Assembly: GCA_963725185.1 (NCBI GenBank) | Contig: CAVRXO010000004.1 | Coordinates: forward strand, 186,001-250,000 | Direction: 5' to 3' | From: VAZQ01 sp963725185 | Lineage (GTDB): Bacteria > Pseudomonadota > Alphaproteobacteria > Rhizobiales > Xanthobacteraceae | Length of the DNA stretch: 64,000 nucleotides | Shown: positions 40,198 to 50,447 of the stretch, in pieces | Position numbering within the stretch: the first letter of the stretch is position 1 | How the letters are laid out: each line of letters begins with the position of its first letter | Position numbers and translations under genes: made by a program | Notes under the pieces: model-generated | Told to the model about the DNA's origin: nothing | Seen by the model: only the letters and a program-made list of their open reading frames with translations | The model's database searches: none

Positions 40198-40266
40198 TGT
40201 CCCGGCCTTGAGCCGGGACCGTCCGCAACGCGGAGTCGGGGACGGTCCCGGCTCAAGGCCGGGACA
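40198..40266. repeat. 27-bp perfect inverted repeat (GTCCCGGCC palindrome)
   Basis: Left arm 40198-40224 and right arm 40240-40266 are exact reverse complements around a 15-bp centre; a further direct copy of TGTCCCGGCCTTG lies at 40184. It lies between the divergent-oriented end of the cytochrome gene and the start of the coiled-coil gene. The same word recurs at 4204-4226. Confidence 0.8.
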
Positions 40267-40401
40267 AGTTGGAACGGCAATGCGAAACGAGCGTGGGAGT
40301 CACATCACCAGCGCAAGGTGCGCTGTATTGTTTGTTGTCCGGACAATGCCACGACGCCATCCTGTGGGTCGTCGCCAGTTCGGAACAACAATGCAGCACG
40401 C

Positions 40402-42069
40402 TCAGTCGAGCGGCTCGACCTTCACGATCGCCGCGCCGTGGTTGTTGCCGAGCCACAGCACCGGCCGCGCTCCGGTGTCCTGGACGAAGACGCGCCGGAT
40501 ATTGGTCGAGTGCGGCAGCAGATATTCGACGATCTCGTCGGTCTTGGGGAAGAGACGCTCGACCTGATCGGAGAGCATCGAGCCGGCCCAGACCTCGTCG
40601 CCCGACTTGGTGGGTTCCGCGTCATAGGGCTCGCTCCACGCCGTCGGCACCTTCCATTCCTTGATCTGCTGGGTCGCGGGATCGAACATGCCGATGGCGT
40701 TGCCGGCATATTCGCCGAACCACAGGCGGCCCTGCTCGTCGAAGCGGCCGCGGCGCGGGCGCGAGCGCAGCGTCGGCGTGGCCCAGATCTGCGCGACGTT
40801 GGTCTTGGCGTCGACCTTGCCGACGTGGGTATTGCCGTATTCGAGCAGATAGACGTTGTTGTCCTTGTCGACCGGCTTGCCGTAGCCCTCGATGGTCTTG
40901 CCGCTCGGATCGGTGGCCTTGCCCATGCTCTCCCATTGGCCGGACTTGACGTCGAGCCGGTAGAGCGCCTGGGCCTCGCTGTCGCCGGTCCACACCTTGC
41001 CGTCGACGTCCATGTGGGTCGCGCTCGCCATGTTGGTCTGGGTGGTGATGCCGACCCACTCCTTGGGCAGCGGATAGCCGGTGACCTTCTTGGTCTTGCG
41101 GTCGATCTTGGAGACGCCGGCCTGGTACGCCATGCCGACCCAGAGATTGCTGTCAGGGTCGAGCTCGAGATTGAGCGAGCCCTTGGGCTGATCCGCCCGC
41201 AGCACCGGCAGCGCGTAATCCATCACCTTGCCGGTCTTCGGATCGAGCTCGCCCACGAACTCGGCCCCGAAGTCCGAGTACCAGGCATGCCCGTCCGGAT
41301 CGACCACCACATCGTGCGGCAGCGCCTCTTTGCGCGGCAGATCGTATTCGGTGATGATCACCCGGGTGGCGCGGCCCTTGGGCCGCGGCAGCCGCTTCAA
41401 GCCGTACTCCTCGTGATCCGGATTGCTGAGGTTGACGCTGTAGAGGAATTCGGCCGCGGACTGCAGCAGGGCCGCGGGGACGCGCGGGCGCACGCTGCGC
41501 GGGCCGCCGGTCAGGATCGGCTGGGGGCGCGCCGGCACGCTCAAGGGCGAATAGACCGCCATGCGGCCGAACACGTTCTTCCATTCATCGACGTTGTGGG
41601 GCGCGGTGAAGACGCGCTGCAAGGTGTGGCAGTTGACGCAATCGGGCAGGAACGACTTGGTGCGCGCATCGCCCGGCACGCTTTCCAGCCATTCGGCATT
41701 GGAGAGCTGGGCAACCGGATTCCGGGTCTTGGCAAGCTTGATGTCGGCGGCGGGCGCTCCGGGCGCCACATCGATCGCCTTCGGGCCCATGAGGTCGTAG
41801 CCGGCGGCCCGGATGGTGATGGCGTAGTGGCCGGGCTCGAGGCGGTCGGTCGGGAAGCTGAACTGGCCCTTGTCGTTGCTCACCACCGTGGTGGTGATGG
41901 TCGCGCCGTCCTTCTTGGCGCTGACCAGCACGCCTTCCATCAAGCCTTCCTCGGCCGAGGAAACCTGGCCCGTCAGCGCCGCCGCGCTCTGGGCCTGTGC
42001 CGGCACCAAGGCGACCCAAGCCAGCGCGCTCGCGAGGCTGGTCGAGGCAAGCAGAGTTTTGCACCGCAT
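40402..42069 (-). CDS. Exported beta-propeller protein with Ig-like N-domain and one heme c site, 555 aa
   Basis: Signal peptide MRCKTLLASTSLASALAWVALVPAQA. Residues about 30-110 look like a carboxypeptidase-regulatory-like beta-sandwich (GQVSSAEEGLMEGVLVSAKKDG). A CVNCH heme-binding motif is near residue 140 (LPDCVNCHTLQRV). Residues about 240-555 are virginiamycin B lyase/SMP-30-like propeller repeats (HDVVVDPDGHAWYSDFGAEFVGELDPKTGKV and recurring variants). A periplasmic electron-transfer or lyase-like role is inferred; vgb-type catalytic residues cannot be assigned by eye. ATG at 42069; GGGAGACGATCC is upstream. Confidence 0.82.
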   Translation of the reverse strand: MRCKTLLASTSLASALAWVALVPAQAQSAAALTGQVSSAEEGLMEGVLVSAKKDGATITTTVVSNDKGQFSFPTDRLEPGHYAITIRAAGYDLMGPKAIDVAPGAPAADIKLAKTRNPVAQLSNAEWLESVPGDARTKSFLPDCVNCHTLQRVFTAPHNVDEWKNVFGRMAVYSPLSVPARPQPILTGGPRSVRPRVPAALLQSAAEFLYSVNLSNPDHEEYGLKRLPRPKGRATRVIITEYDLPRKEALPHDVVVDPDGHAWYSDFGAEFVGELDPKTGKVMDYALPVLRADQPKGSLNLELDPDSNLWVGMAYQAGVSKIDRKTKKVTGYPLPKEWVGITTQTNMASATHMDVDGKVWTGDSEAQALYRLDVKSGQWESMGKATDPSGKTIEGYGKPVDKDNNVYLLEYGNTHVGKVDAKTNVAQIWATPTLRSRPRRGRFDEQGRLWFGEYAGNAIGMFDPATQQIKEWKVPTAWSEPYDAEPTKSGDEVWAGSMLSDQVERLFPKTDEIVEYLLPHSTNIRRVFVQDTGARPVLWLGNNHGAAIVKVEPLD

Positions 42070-42668
42070 GGATCGTCTCCCTGGCCGGATTGGTTCTCTT
42101 ATTGGATTGCCGGCATGGTGGCACGGTTCGGCCAGTGTTGTCATCGCCCGCGCGGAGCATCCGGGCCGCTCGCGACCGCCTTCACCCGCTCGTCCCCCGA
42201 CCAGCGGGTGAAGAAAACTGTCGAGGGACATGAGGCGTCCCCACACCCGCTCATTCCCGCGGACGCGGGAATCCGGGCTTTGCCAAAACGCACAGATGTC
42301 CTATGGGGCAAAAGTCTGGATCCCCGCGTCGGCGGGGATGAGCGGGTGGAGAGACCTCGTCCTTCATCAGTTTCCTTCACCGGCACGTCCGCGGGAATGT
42401 GCGGATGTGGCGATTTCTTAATTTCCGTGTAACAGCCCGGTCAGGTTCCTGTGGGCAGGATGGCCAAGTCGTCTGCCATCTGTGTCGAGCGCTCTCGCGC
42501 CCAACTGCGGTCTCGATCCCGAGGTAGTGCGATGCACAAGATTCGATTTTTACCGACGCGTCAACCGGGGTGATTCCGGCGCGGGAGGGTGCGGTGGGAA
42601 AATCGCCTGCAACGGCGGCTGCGGCTCGGACGTTAAGATGGTTGGCGGGCTCTGGCTGCATATATTCG
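42070..42668. repeat. Intergenic region with CCGCGGACGCGGG element, copy 2
   Basis: 42200-42411 matches the element at 12367-12550 block for block: GTCGAGGGACATGAGGC, CGCTCATTCCCGCGGACGCG at 42247, TTTGCCAAA, CAAAAGTCTGGA, then TCCCCGCGTCGGCGGGGATG and TTCCTTCACCGGCACG. After 42420 I see no gene until the DUF1800 start. Confidence 0.75.
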
Positions 42669-44279
<1,611 letters not shown>

Positions 44280-44293
44280 CAAGGAGAGATCGG

Positions 44294-45478
44294 ATGCAAC
44301 GCCGTGACGTCCTGAAGATCCTGGGCTTGGCCCCGCTCACCGTCGCGGGACGCCTCTATGCCGCGCCGCAGACCAAGACCCGGCTCCTGGTCGTGTTCCT
44401 GCGCGGCGCCTATGACGCCGCCAATACGATCGTGCCGATCGCAAGCGACTTCTACTACCAATCACGGCCGACGCTGGCGATCGCGCGCCCGAACCCGGCC
44501 GAACCCAATGCCGCGCTGCCGCTCGACCGCGATTGGGGATTGCATCCCGCGCTCAAGGACACGCTCTATCCGCTCTACAAGAAAGGCCAGCTGGCCTTCG
44601 TCCCGTTCGCCGGCACCGATGATTTGAGCCGCAGCCATTTCGAGACCCAGGACACGATCGAGCTTGGCCAGTCGGTCGATGGATCGCGCGACTTCCGCTC
44701 GGGCTTCATGAGCCGCCTGGTGGGACAGCTCACCGACATGGCGCCCATTGCGTTCACCGACCAGGTGCCGCTCACGTTCCACGGCGGCGAGTCCATCCCG
44801 AACATCGCGCTCAACTCGGTGGGCAAGCCCGCCATCGACGAGCGCCAGGCCAAGCTGATCCAGAGCATGTACCAGGGCAGCGAGCTGGCGCCGCAGGTGG
44901 CCGAAGGCTTCAGCGTGCGCGACGAAGTCTACAAGGAGGTCACCGCCGAGATGCAGGAGGCCAACCGCAACGCCGTGAGCCCGAAAGGCTTCGAGCTGGC
45001 GGCCCGGCGCATCGGCGGTCTGATGAAGGGCCGCTTCAACCTCGGTTTCGTCGACGTCGGCGGCTGGGACACCCATGTCAACGAAGGCGGCGCCACCGGC
45101 TACTTGGCCGGCCGCCTGGGCGAGCTCGGCCGCGGCCTCTCCGGATTCGCCGAGGCCATCGGACCGGCCTGGAACGAGGCCGTCGTGGTGGTGATCAGCG
45201 AGTTCGGGCGGACGTTTCGCGAGAACGGCGACCGCGGCACCGACCATGGCCACGGCAGCGTCTATTGGGTGATGGGCGGCAGCGTGAAAGGCGGCCGCCT
45301 CGCCGGCGAGCAGATCAAGGTCGAGCAGAAGAGCCTGTTCCAGAACCGCGACTATCCGGTGCTCAACGAATACCGCGCGGTGCTGGCCGGCCTGTTCCGC
45401 CGCATCTACGGCCTGCCGCCCGACCGGCTGCAGAAGGTCTTCCCGTCAGTGCAGCCGAAGGATCTGGCGCTGGTGTGA
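44294..45478 (+). CDS. DUF1501 family protein with twin-Arg leader, 394 aa
   Basis: MQRRDVLKILGLAPLTVAGRLYAAP is a Tat-type leader (RR then a hydrophobic segment). The body matches the sulfatase-like DUF1501 fold: LLVVFLRGAYDAANTIVPI, LHPALKDTLYPLYKKGQLAFVP, SRSHFETQDTIELG, GFVDVGGWDTHVNEGG and VVISEFGRTFRENGDRGTDHGHGSVYWVMGG, with candidate metal-binding Asp/His at GGWDTH and GTDHGHG. AAGGAGAG lies seven bases before the ATG. Forms a two-gene unit with the DUF1800 gene. Confidence 0.9.
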   Translation: MQRRDVLKILGLAPLTVAGRLYAAPQTKTRLLVVFLRGAYDAANTIVPIASDFYYQSRPTLAIARPNPAEPNAALPLDRDWGLHPALKDTLYPLYKKGQLAFVPFAGTDDLSRSHFETQDTIELGQSVDGSRDFRSGFMSRLVGQLTDMAPIAFTDQVPLTFHGGESIPNIALNSVGKPAIDERQAKLIQSMYQGSELAPQVAEGFSVRDEVYKEVTAEMQEANRNAVSPKGFELAARRIGGLMKGRFNLGFVDVGGWDTHVNEGGATGYLAGRLGELGRGLSGFAEAIGPAWNEAVVVVISEFGRTFRENGDRGTDHGHGSVYWVMGGSVKGGRLAGEQIKVEQKSLFQNRDYPVLNEYRAVLAGLFRRIYGLPPDRLQKVFPSVQPKDLALV

Positions 45479-45484
45479 GCGACC

Positions 45485-46573
45485 CTACGCGCTGGCTTTG
45501 AGTCCTTTCTCGGCTTCGAAGCTGAAGTGCGAGATGTCGCGAAACTCGCGCAACAGATCCTTGTCGAGCTTGGGGCCCATGTCGAGCAGGACCTGGTAGG
45601 CCTTCTCGCCGGACAATGGCGGCTTGTAGGATCGTCGCTCGATGAGCGCCGCAAAAATGTCCGCGATCGTCAGCGTGCGCACGAGATCGGGTATCTCGCC
45701 GCCGCTGAGCCCGTGCGGGTAGCCGGAGCCGTCGAGATATTCATGGTGGTGGACCACCGTCTCGCCGATGTCGGTCGGGAGCCCGGGCACGTCCTTGAGC
45801 GCGTCCAGCCCGAACAACGGGTGCTGCTTCATCACCATCCGCTCGTTGGAGTCGAGCGGGCTTGGCTTTTCCAGGACCGCGAGCGGGATCCTGGACTTGC
45901 CGATATCGTGCAGAATTCCCGCAAACGACAGCCGCTTGAGATCCCGGCGTGAGAGCCCGAGCTGCCGGCCGAAGGCCACCACCACGCCGGTCACCAGGAG
46001 CGAGTGCTGGTAGGTCTGGCTATGATGCTTGCGGACGATCTCGATCCAGGATGCCAGGCTTTCGCTCTCGATCTGGCGGACGATCGCCTCGCCGGCGGTG
46101 TTGATGGCGGTTTGATCGAGCGGACCTCCCAGGCATGCCGACGCAAACACGTTCTGCAGCGCGCCAAAGGCTGCCGTAACGCCGGGCGAGCTTCCGATGG
46201 AAAAATCAGGGGCCGGCGCCGCCAGCGCTTCGAAGTCCCCGTAGAGCTTCTGCAACAGTGCTTTTCCGTCAAACGGGGGATGCACGAGCTCGGTCGCCCC
46301 CAGCGCACGGGCTTGCAGCGCTTCAAGCCGAGAACCTTTTTTGGTGACGAAAACGATCTTCGCGTCCTTCGACCTTTGCCTCAGCCAGTCCCTGACGCCC
46401 GATATCTGGCCGGAATCGGAGAGGTCGATGCTGACGACGCAATAGGGCCCGGGCGGTCCCGCTTCCCTTAATCGATCGACCGGAAGCAAAAACGTGCTGA
46501 AAATCCCTTCCAATTGCCGACGAATGGATCGAGCGTCCGTGAGCGAATTGCAGATGACGGAGAGGTTTTCCAC
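45485..46573 (-). CDS. HD-GYP domain protein (probable c-di-GMP phosphodiesterase), 362 aa
   Basis: N-terminal about 120 residues resemble a degenerate receiver (YCVVSIDLSDSGQISGVRDWL, KIVFVTKKG). The HD-GYP domain follows: HSLLVTGVVVAFGRQLGLS, the HD motif LHDIGKSRIPLAVL, MKQHPLFGLDAL, and HHEYLDGSGYPHGLSG, which carries the HHE-x2-DG-x-GYP signature. These residues predict hydrolysis of cyclic di-GMP in the cytoplasm. GTG start at 46573. Convergent with the DUF1501 gene, with a 6-bp gap. Confidence 0.9.
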   Translation of the reverse strand: MENLSVICNSLTDARSIRRQLEGIFSTFLLPVDRLREAGPPGPYCVVSIDLSDSGQISGVRDWLRQRSKDAKIVFVTKKGSRLEALQARALGATELVHPPFDGKALLQKLYGDFEALAAPAPDFSIGSSPGVTAAFGALQNVFASACLGGPLDQTAINTAGEAIVRQIESESLASWIEIVRKHHSQTYQHSLLVTGVVVAFGRQLGLSRRDLKRLSFAGILHDIGKSRIPLAVLEKPSPLDSNERMVMKQHPLFGLDALKDVPGLPTDIGETVVHHHEYLDGSGYPHGLSGGEIPDLVRTLTIADIFAALIERRSYKPPLSGEKAYQVLLDMGPKLDKDLLREFRDISHFSFEAEKGLKASA

Positions 46574-47206
46574 GCTCTGTCCGATCGAATATGCCGCGCA
46601 CTGAATTGGGATGAGATGAGGTGCGGGTGCGGTGCCTTTCCAAAGCCAGGTCGCTTGGCGGCTTCGAAACCGTCAAACGTTGGCTGAAGAGTGCCCTGAG
46701 CGCAAAATCGCGCAGCCGGCCGGTTATGTATGCCAGCCAAATACTGCCAATTCGTTAGGATTGTACCGGAGGATTTTACTCGCGGCTCCGGCTCGGCACG
46801 CGGAATGTGCGCAAGAAGATGCGCGCCGACGACCGGCTTTCGGAAGGGGCCGCGCCGGCTTGCATTTGGCGCGGCGCTGGGCCCGCGCCGGTGGCAAAGC
46901 GGTCGAAAAACCTACCGCGCGCGCCTCATCGCGCACCCCTCCCGGCACCCCCGCAAAGGGTATAGCCTTGTGCCGGCTTGCGGAGCCACGAAGGGGAGGG
47001 GCGCATTTGCACCGGCGGGATTTCCTTTTGGTGGTGCAATCACCCTCGGTCGGGCATGGATGCCACTCCGATAAGGACGCCACCGTGCCGGTTGCCGACA
47101 AGGCGGACTTCTGAACGGCCCTCTTCGGGTTGCGGCAGTTCGGATCGTTCACATTGAATTTCATATTGAATCGAGCATCAAATAACCGGCAAAAGGGGAG
47201 GAAGTG
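46574..47206. other. 633-bp intergenic region
   Basis: Open frames here are fragmentary on both strands and lack start signals. The segment 46940-47120 contains CACCCCTCCCGGCACCCCC and GGGGAGGGG blocks that pair loosely, suggesting another degraded palindromic repeat. GAAATTCAATGTGAACG marks the AT-rich promoter region of the next gene. Confidence 0.4.
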
Positions 47207-47848
47207 ATGAAGCACCTTTTCACGACTGCGCTTGTTGCCGCGGCGTTCGCGCTGCCGCTTGCTGCCGCCGCGCAGGAGCGTTATCCGGAGCTCAAGCCGG
47301 AGCAACTCAATGCCGAGCAGAAGGCCTATGTGGATGCCTTGCAGAAGCCGCCGCGCAACAACACCACGGCGTTGAAGAACCCGCCCTTCAAGGTCTACAT
47401 GCGCAGCCCCGAGCTTGCCGAGAAGCTCGAGGCGGTGTCCGACTACGTGCGCTGGGGCAGCGGGCTGCCGCCGCGGCTGACCGAGCTCGCCATCATGATC
47501 ACGGCGCGGCAATGGTCGAGCCAGTGGATCTGGCGCGGCCACTACCGCCTGGCGCTGCGCGGCGGCCTCGATCCGAGCGTCGGCGCCGACATCGCTGCCG
47601 GCAAGCGCCCGCAAAAGATGCAGGCCGATGAGGCGATCCTCTACGACTATGCGATGGAGATGTATCGCGACAAGGCGGTGTCGGACACGAACTACGCCGC
47701 GGCGGTGAAGCAGTTCGGCGAGAAAGGCCTCGTCGATCTGGTCGCCACCATGGGCTACTACGACACGGTCGCCATGACGCTGATCACCGCCAAGGCCGTC
47801 GCCCCCAAGGAGGACGACGTCCCGCAGCTCGCAGCGCTGCCGCGCTAA
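47207..47848 (+). CDS. Exported carboxymuconolactone decarboxylase-family protein, 213 aa
   Basis: Signal peptide MKHLFTTALVAAAFALPLAAAAQ, unusual since most CMD proteins are cytoplasmic. The CMD/AhpD-like core is PPRLTELAIMITARQWSSQWIWRGHYRLALRGGL; AhpD's CxxC is absent, and the family's Glu and His are kept (TELAI, RGHYRLA), so a decarboxylase- or isomerase-like role is more likely than peroxidase. GGGGAGGAAG precedes ATG 47207. The last ~30 codons are repeated downstream as part of a tandem array with palindromic elements. Confidence 0.85.
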   Translation: MKHLFTTALVAAAFALPLAAAAQERYPELKPEQLNAEQKAYVDALQKPPRNNTTALKNPPFKVYMRSPELAEKLEAVSDYVRWGSGLPPRLTELAIMITARQWSSQWIWRGHYRLALRGGLDPSVGADIAAGKRPQKMQADEAILYDYAMEMYRDKAVSDTNYAAAVKQFGEKGLVDLVATMGYYDTVAMTLITAKAVAPKEDDVPQLAALPR

Positions 47849-47851
47849 GGC

Positions 47852-47943
47852 GTAGGGCGCAATCGCTTTATTGCGCCGTTTCGACGCCGATGGATCGCAC
47901 CGCTTGGCGAGGCCGATGGCGCAATAAAGCGATTGCGCCCTAC
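47852..47943. repeat. Palindromic element copy 3
   Basis: Complete 26-bp terminal inverted repeats (outer ends GTAGGGCGCAATCGC) around a spacer containing GCTTGGCGAGGCCGAT. Starts 4 bp after the CMD gene's TAA. Confidence 0.85.
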
Positions 47944-47945
47944 GC

Positions 47946-48034
47946 GCTACGACACGGTCGCCATGACGCTGGTCACCGCCAAGGCCGTCGCCCCCAAGGG
48001 AGGACGACGTCCCGCAGCGCTGCCGCGCTGAGGC
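47946..48034 (+). pseudogene. Duplicated stub of the CMD gene 3' end, copy 2
   Basis: Repeats the last ~30 codons of the 47207 gene with a frameshifting extra G (CCAAGGGAGG). No start; non-coding remnant of the tandem duplication. Confidence 0.8.
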
Positions 48035-48126
48035 GTAGCGCGCAATCGCTTTATTGCGCCGCTTCGACGCCGATGGCTTGCACCGCTTGGCGAGGCCGAT
48101 GGCGCAATAATGCGATTGCGCACCAC
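48035..48126. repeat. Palindromic element copy 4 (decayed)
   Basis: Arms carry substitutions (GTAGCGCGCAATCG at the left, AATAATGCGATTGCGCACCAC at the right), making it the most diverged full-length copy. Confidence 0.8.
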
Positions 48127-48127
48127 G

Positions 48128-48216
48128 CGCTGCGACACGGTCGCCATGACTTTGGTCACCGCCAGGCCGTCGCCCCCAAGGGAGGACGACGTCCCGCAGC
48201 GCTGCCGCGCTGAGGC
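48128..48216 (+). pseudogene. Duplicated stub of the CMD gene 3' end, copy 3
   Basis: Third copy, sharing the extra G and the TGA end with copy 2, with further changes (GACTTTGGTC, loss of one A in GCCAGGCCG). Not expected to be translated. Confidence 0.8.
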
Positions 48217-48308
48217 GTAGGGCGCAATCGCTTTATTGCGCCGCTTCGACGCCGATGGTTTGCACGGCTTGGCGAGGCCGACGGCGCAATAAAGCGATTG
48301 CGCCCTAC
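48217..48308. repeat. Palindromic element copy 5
   Basis: Perfect outer ends (GTAGGGCGCAATCGC and its complement); closes the tandem array. Sequence beyond 48310 is unique. Confidence 0.85.
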
Positions 48309-48477
48309 GCGCCGCATGTTTGGCGGCGCGGCGAGGCCGGCTTGCGGCTCGCCACGGGAAGCCGGCTGCCGATCCCCGCAAACCCCTGCCGCACACCGAT
48401 TTTTGTCGTCACTGGGCTGCAATTTGTGACAGTATTGCTACAGTTCGGTGTCGGTTCGGTTACACGCGGAGCGGTCC

Positions 48478-49452
48478 ATGAGTGCGGTGCGTTCAGGTTC
48501 CCTGGCCTGGTCAAATCCCCTGGCCTGGTGGTGGGGTCTGCTGACCCTGGTCAGCGGCGGAAATATCGCGGTTTGGTTCTTTCTTTACCGCCAGCTCCAC
48601 GAGCAGCCGACCGCCGGTCTCGGTGGCGCGTCCGGCATCGAGCTCATGCTCCTCCTATGCGCGGCCTATGTTTTTGGCTGCGCGTTCAGGTCGTTCCTTC
48701 CGCGCGCGGATGTTCAACGGATCTGCTTGTTCGACACGTGGCTGTCGAGCGTTGCGGTCGGCCGATCGGTAGCGACCGTGGCCGAGATCTGTTTCGCGGC
48801 GCAGTGGGCGATAATCCTGCACCGGCTGGGCACGATGACGGGATCGGACACCGACGTGAACGTCGCCTGGATGATCGTGCCGTTGATCCTCATCGCCGAA
48901 TGCTTCTCATGGTATGGGGTGCTGACCACCAACTATTTGGGCAACGCCATCGAAAATTCGATATGGGCCGTCGCATTCCTGGTGGTCGGGATTGGCCTTT
49001 GCCGATTGCTGCCGGAATTCGATGGTCCGGTTCGCGTGGTCCTCGCCGTCGCCATCGTCGGGATTGCGGGTTATCTGGCGTTTCTCGTGACCATCGACGT
49101 CCCGATGTATCTGGGCCGCTGGCGGGCCGGGGTCGCCGGTGGCAGCAAGCTCATGAGACCTCTCGAGGGTCTGCGTGACGCGGCCACGCGCTGGGTCGTG
49201 ACCCACGATCCGGCCGCATGGAAGGACGAGATTGCCTGGATGTCGCTTTATTTCAGCGCGGCGGTCTGGGCGAGCCTCGCGCTCTGTGTTTGCTACTCGC
49301 TCGAGGATCATCTCCCGCGCTATCGGAGCGAAGCGACGGTCGCGAGTCGGTCGTCGGACGAGGTGGCGCGCACCACCCGTAATGGCACGCCGCAGTGTTC
49401 AGCAACGCGCAATCCGACGGATTGCGTCGCGGATGCGTCGCACGCACTGTGA
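48478..49452 (+). CDS. Polytopic membrane protein, 324 aa
   Basis: Six to seven membrane helices, for example WWWGLLTLVSGGNIAVWFFLY, GIELMLLLCAAYVFGCAF, MIVPLILIAECFSWYGVLTT, IWAVAFLVVGIGLCRLL, VVLAVAIVGIAGYLAFLV and AWMSLYFSAAVWASLALCV, followed by a soluble tail of about 50 residues with three Cys. ATG 48478 (MSAVRSGSLAW) is preceded by GGAGCGG; an upstream start at 48448 is less likely. I do not recognise the family. Confidence 0.65.
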   Translation: MSAVRSGSLAWSNPLAWWWGLLTLVSGGNIAVWFFLYRQLHEQPTAGLGGASGIELMLLLCAAYVFGCAFRSFLPRADVQRICLFDTWLSSVAVGRSVATVAEICFAAQWAIILHRLGTMTGSDTDVNVAWMIVPLILIAECFSWYGVLTTNYLGNAIENSIWAVAFLVVGIGLCRLLPEFDGPVRVVLAVAIVGIAGYLAFLVTIDVPMYLGRWRAGVAGGSKLMRPLEGLRDAATRWVVTHDPAAWKDEIAWMSLYFSAAVWASLALCVCYSLEDHLPRYRSEATVASRSSDEVARTTRNGTPQCSATRNPTDCVADASHAL

Positions 49453-49485
49453 ACCAAGCGGTGAAAGTCGCAATACCAGATCGCG

Positions 49486-50055
49486 CTACGGCCTGGCGCG
49501 CAGACGCTTGAGGCCATCGAGCGAGGTTTGTTGGCCGGGTTCGATCCGCAGCGAGGCACGATAATCGGCAACGGCTTTCTTGCGTTGGCCGAGCTTCTCG
49601 TAAATCTCCGCCCTGGTCTCGATGGCGGCGGCGTCGCGGGGCGTGAGCGCGACGGCCTTGTTGGCGTCGGGCAGGCCTTTGGCGTCCTCGCCCTTGAGGT
49701 GATAGTTCCAGGCGCGTTCGTTATAGGCATTGGCGTCGGGCTTGAGCGCTATCGCTTGCGTCAGATCGGCGATGGCTTGGTCGTAAAGGCCTTTGTTGGA
49801 ATAGGCGAGGCCGCGATTGTGGTAGACGGCGGCATCGGGGGGCAACAACGCGATGGCCTTGGTGAAATCGGCGATGGCCTGGTCGTACTGGCCCTGCTCC
49901 AAATAGGCGTTGCCGCGATCGAAGTAGTCGGTGGTGAGAGCCTCGATCGTGTCCGGCGAAATGGCATTGTCCTTCCTGGGCGCGTCTTGCTTGCCCTGCG
50001 CCAAAGCCGAAAGCGCGATCAGCGCCAATGCCAGTGCGATCAAGATCCTGCGCAT
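49486..50055 (-). CDS. Exported TPR protein, 189 aa
   Basis: Signal peptide MRRILIALALALIALSALAQ. At least three tetratricopeptide repeats follow: TEALTTDYFDRGNAYLEQGQYDQAIADFTKAI-like, AVYHNRGLAYSNKGLYDQAIADLTQAI, NAYNERAWNYHLKGEDAKGLPDANKAV, and AIETRAEIYEKLGQRKKAVADYRASL. The repeats are of the same style as in the caspase-TPR protein at 56935, so the two may share ancestry. A scaffold role in the periplasm is inferred. Confidence 0.82.
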   Translation of the reverse strand: MRRILIALALALIALSALAQGKQDAPRKDNAISPDTIEALTTDYFDRGNAYLEQGQYDQAIADFTKAIALLPPDAAVYHNRGLAYSNKGLYDQAIADLTQAIALKPDANAYNERAWNYHLKGEDAKGLPDANKAVALTPRDAAAIETRAEIYEKLGQRKKAVADYRASLRIEPGQQTSLDGLKRLRARP

Positions 50056-50105
50056 GCAGCGCATTTTATGTGCGCGGCCACACCGGCGCAATCGGAGTCT
50101 CGGAT

Positions 50106-50199
50106 GTAGGGCGCAATCGCTTTATTGCGCCATCGGCTTCTCCAAACGGCGCCATCCATCGGCGCGGCCGAACGGCGCAATAAAGCGATTGCGCCCTAC
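50106..50199. repeat. Palindromic element copy 6
   Basis: Complete ends; the spacer (CGGCTTCTCCAAACGGCGCC) differs from the 47-48 kb copies, so it is an independent insertion. It lies 9 bp downstream of the stop of the minus-strand 68-aa gene. Confidence 0.85.
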
Positions 50200-50208
50200 G
50201 AAGCGGGG

Positions 50209-50415
50209 TCAGCCTGGAACGATGGAGCACGTCTGGTCCAAGCCGGAGCGTTGGGCCAGGCCGCGCAACTCGGCTTCGAGCGCGATGGGGTCGACGCCGT
50301 CGGCCTTCATCATCGCCATGACGATGGAGTCGGAGAGCATTTCGGCAAGCGTGGGCTCGCGCAAACACCAGCTGATCGGATTGCCGAAACGTCGAGCAAT
50401 TCCTGAGGAAATCAT
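50209..50415 (-). CDS. Small helical protein after the RND pump, 68 aa
   Basis: ATG 50415 preceded by AAAGGAGACG. MISSGIARRFGNPISWCLRE is followed by a helical, acidic part (PTLAEMLSDSIVMAMMKADG, ALEAELRGLAQRSGL). No signal peptide or clear membrane segment. The start lies 33 bp downstream of the RND gene stop on the same strand, so it is probably the last gene of the efflux operon; function unknown. Confidence 0.6.
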   Translation of the reverse strand: MISSGIARRFGNPISWCLREPTLAEMLSDSIVMAMMKADGVDPIALEAELRGLAQRSGLDQTCSIVPG

Positions 50416-50447
50416 CTTGCTCGTCTCCTTTCTGTGACGTGTTCGAT

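Larger units (their letters stand above)
47757..48310. repeat. Triple tandem array: gene 3' end plus 92-bp palindrome (period 182-183 bp)
   Basis: Unit = about 90 bp of the CMD gene's 3' end (ACGACACGGTCGCCATGAC ... GCTGCCGCGCT) plus the palindrome. Copies start near 47757 (the real gene end), 47946 and 48128; palindromes start at 47852, 48035 and 48217. The two non-gene copies share changes not in the gene (CCCCAAGGGAGG for CCCCAAGGAGG, loss of CTCGCA, TGA for TAA), so the second duplication copied an already altered unit. Confidence 0.9.

Noticed and set aside
39883..42432. 849-aa open frame on the + strand
   Set aside because: Antisense to the cytochrome/propeller gene and passing through repeats.
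46574..47206. Small basic proteins read on either strand
   Set aside because: No ribosome sites, low-complexity Arg/Pro-rich products, and overlap with repeat-like sequence.
47878..48310. Short proteins encoded by the palindromic array
   Set aside because: Peptides such as NKAIAPYA arise from translating the repeat arms and recur wherever the element lies.
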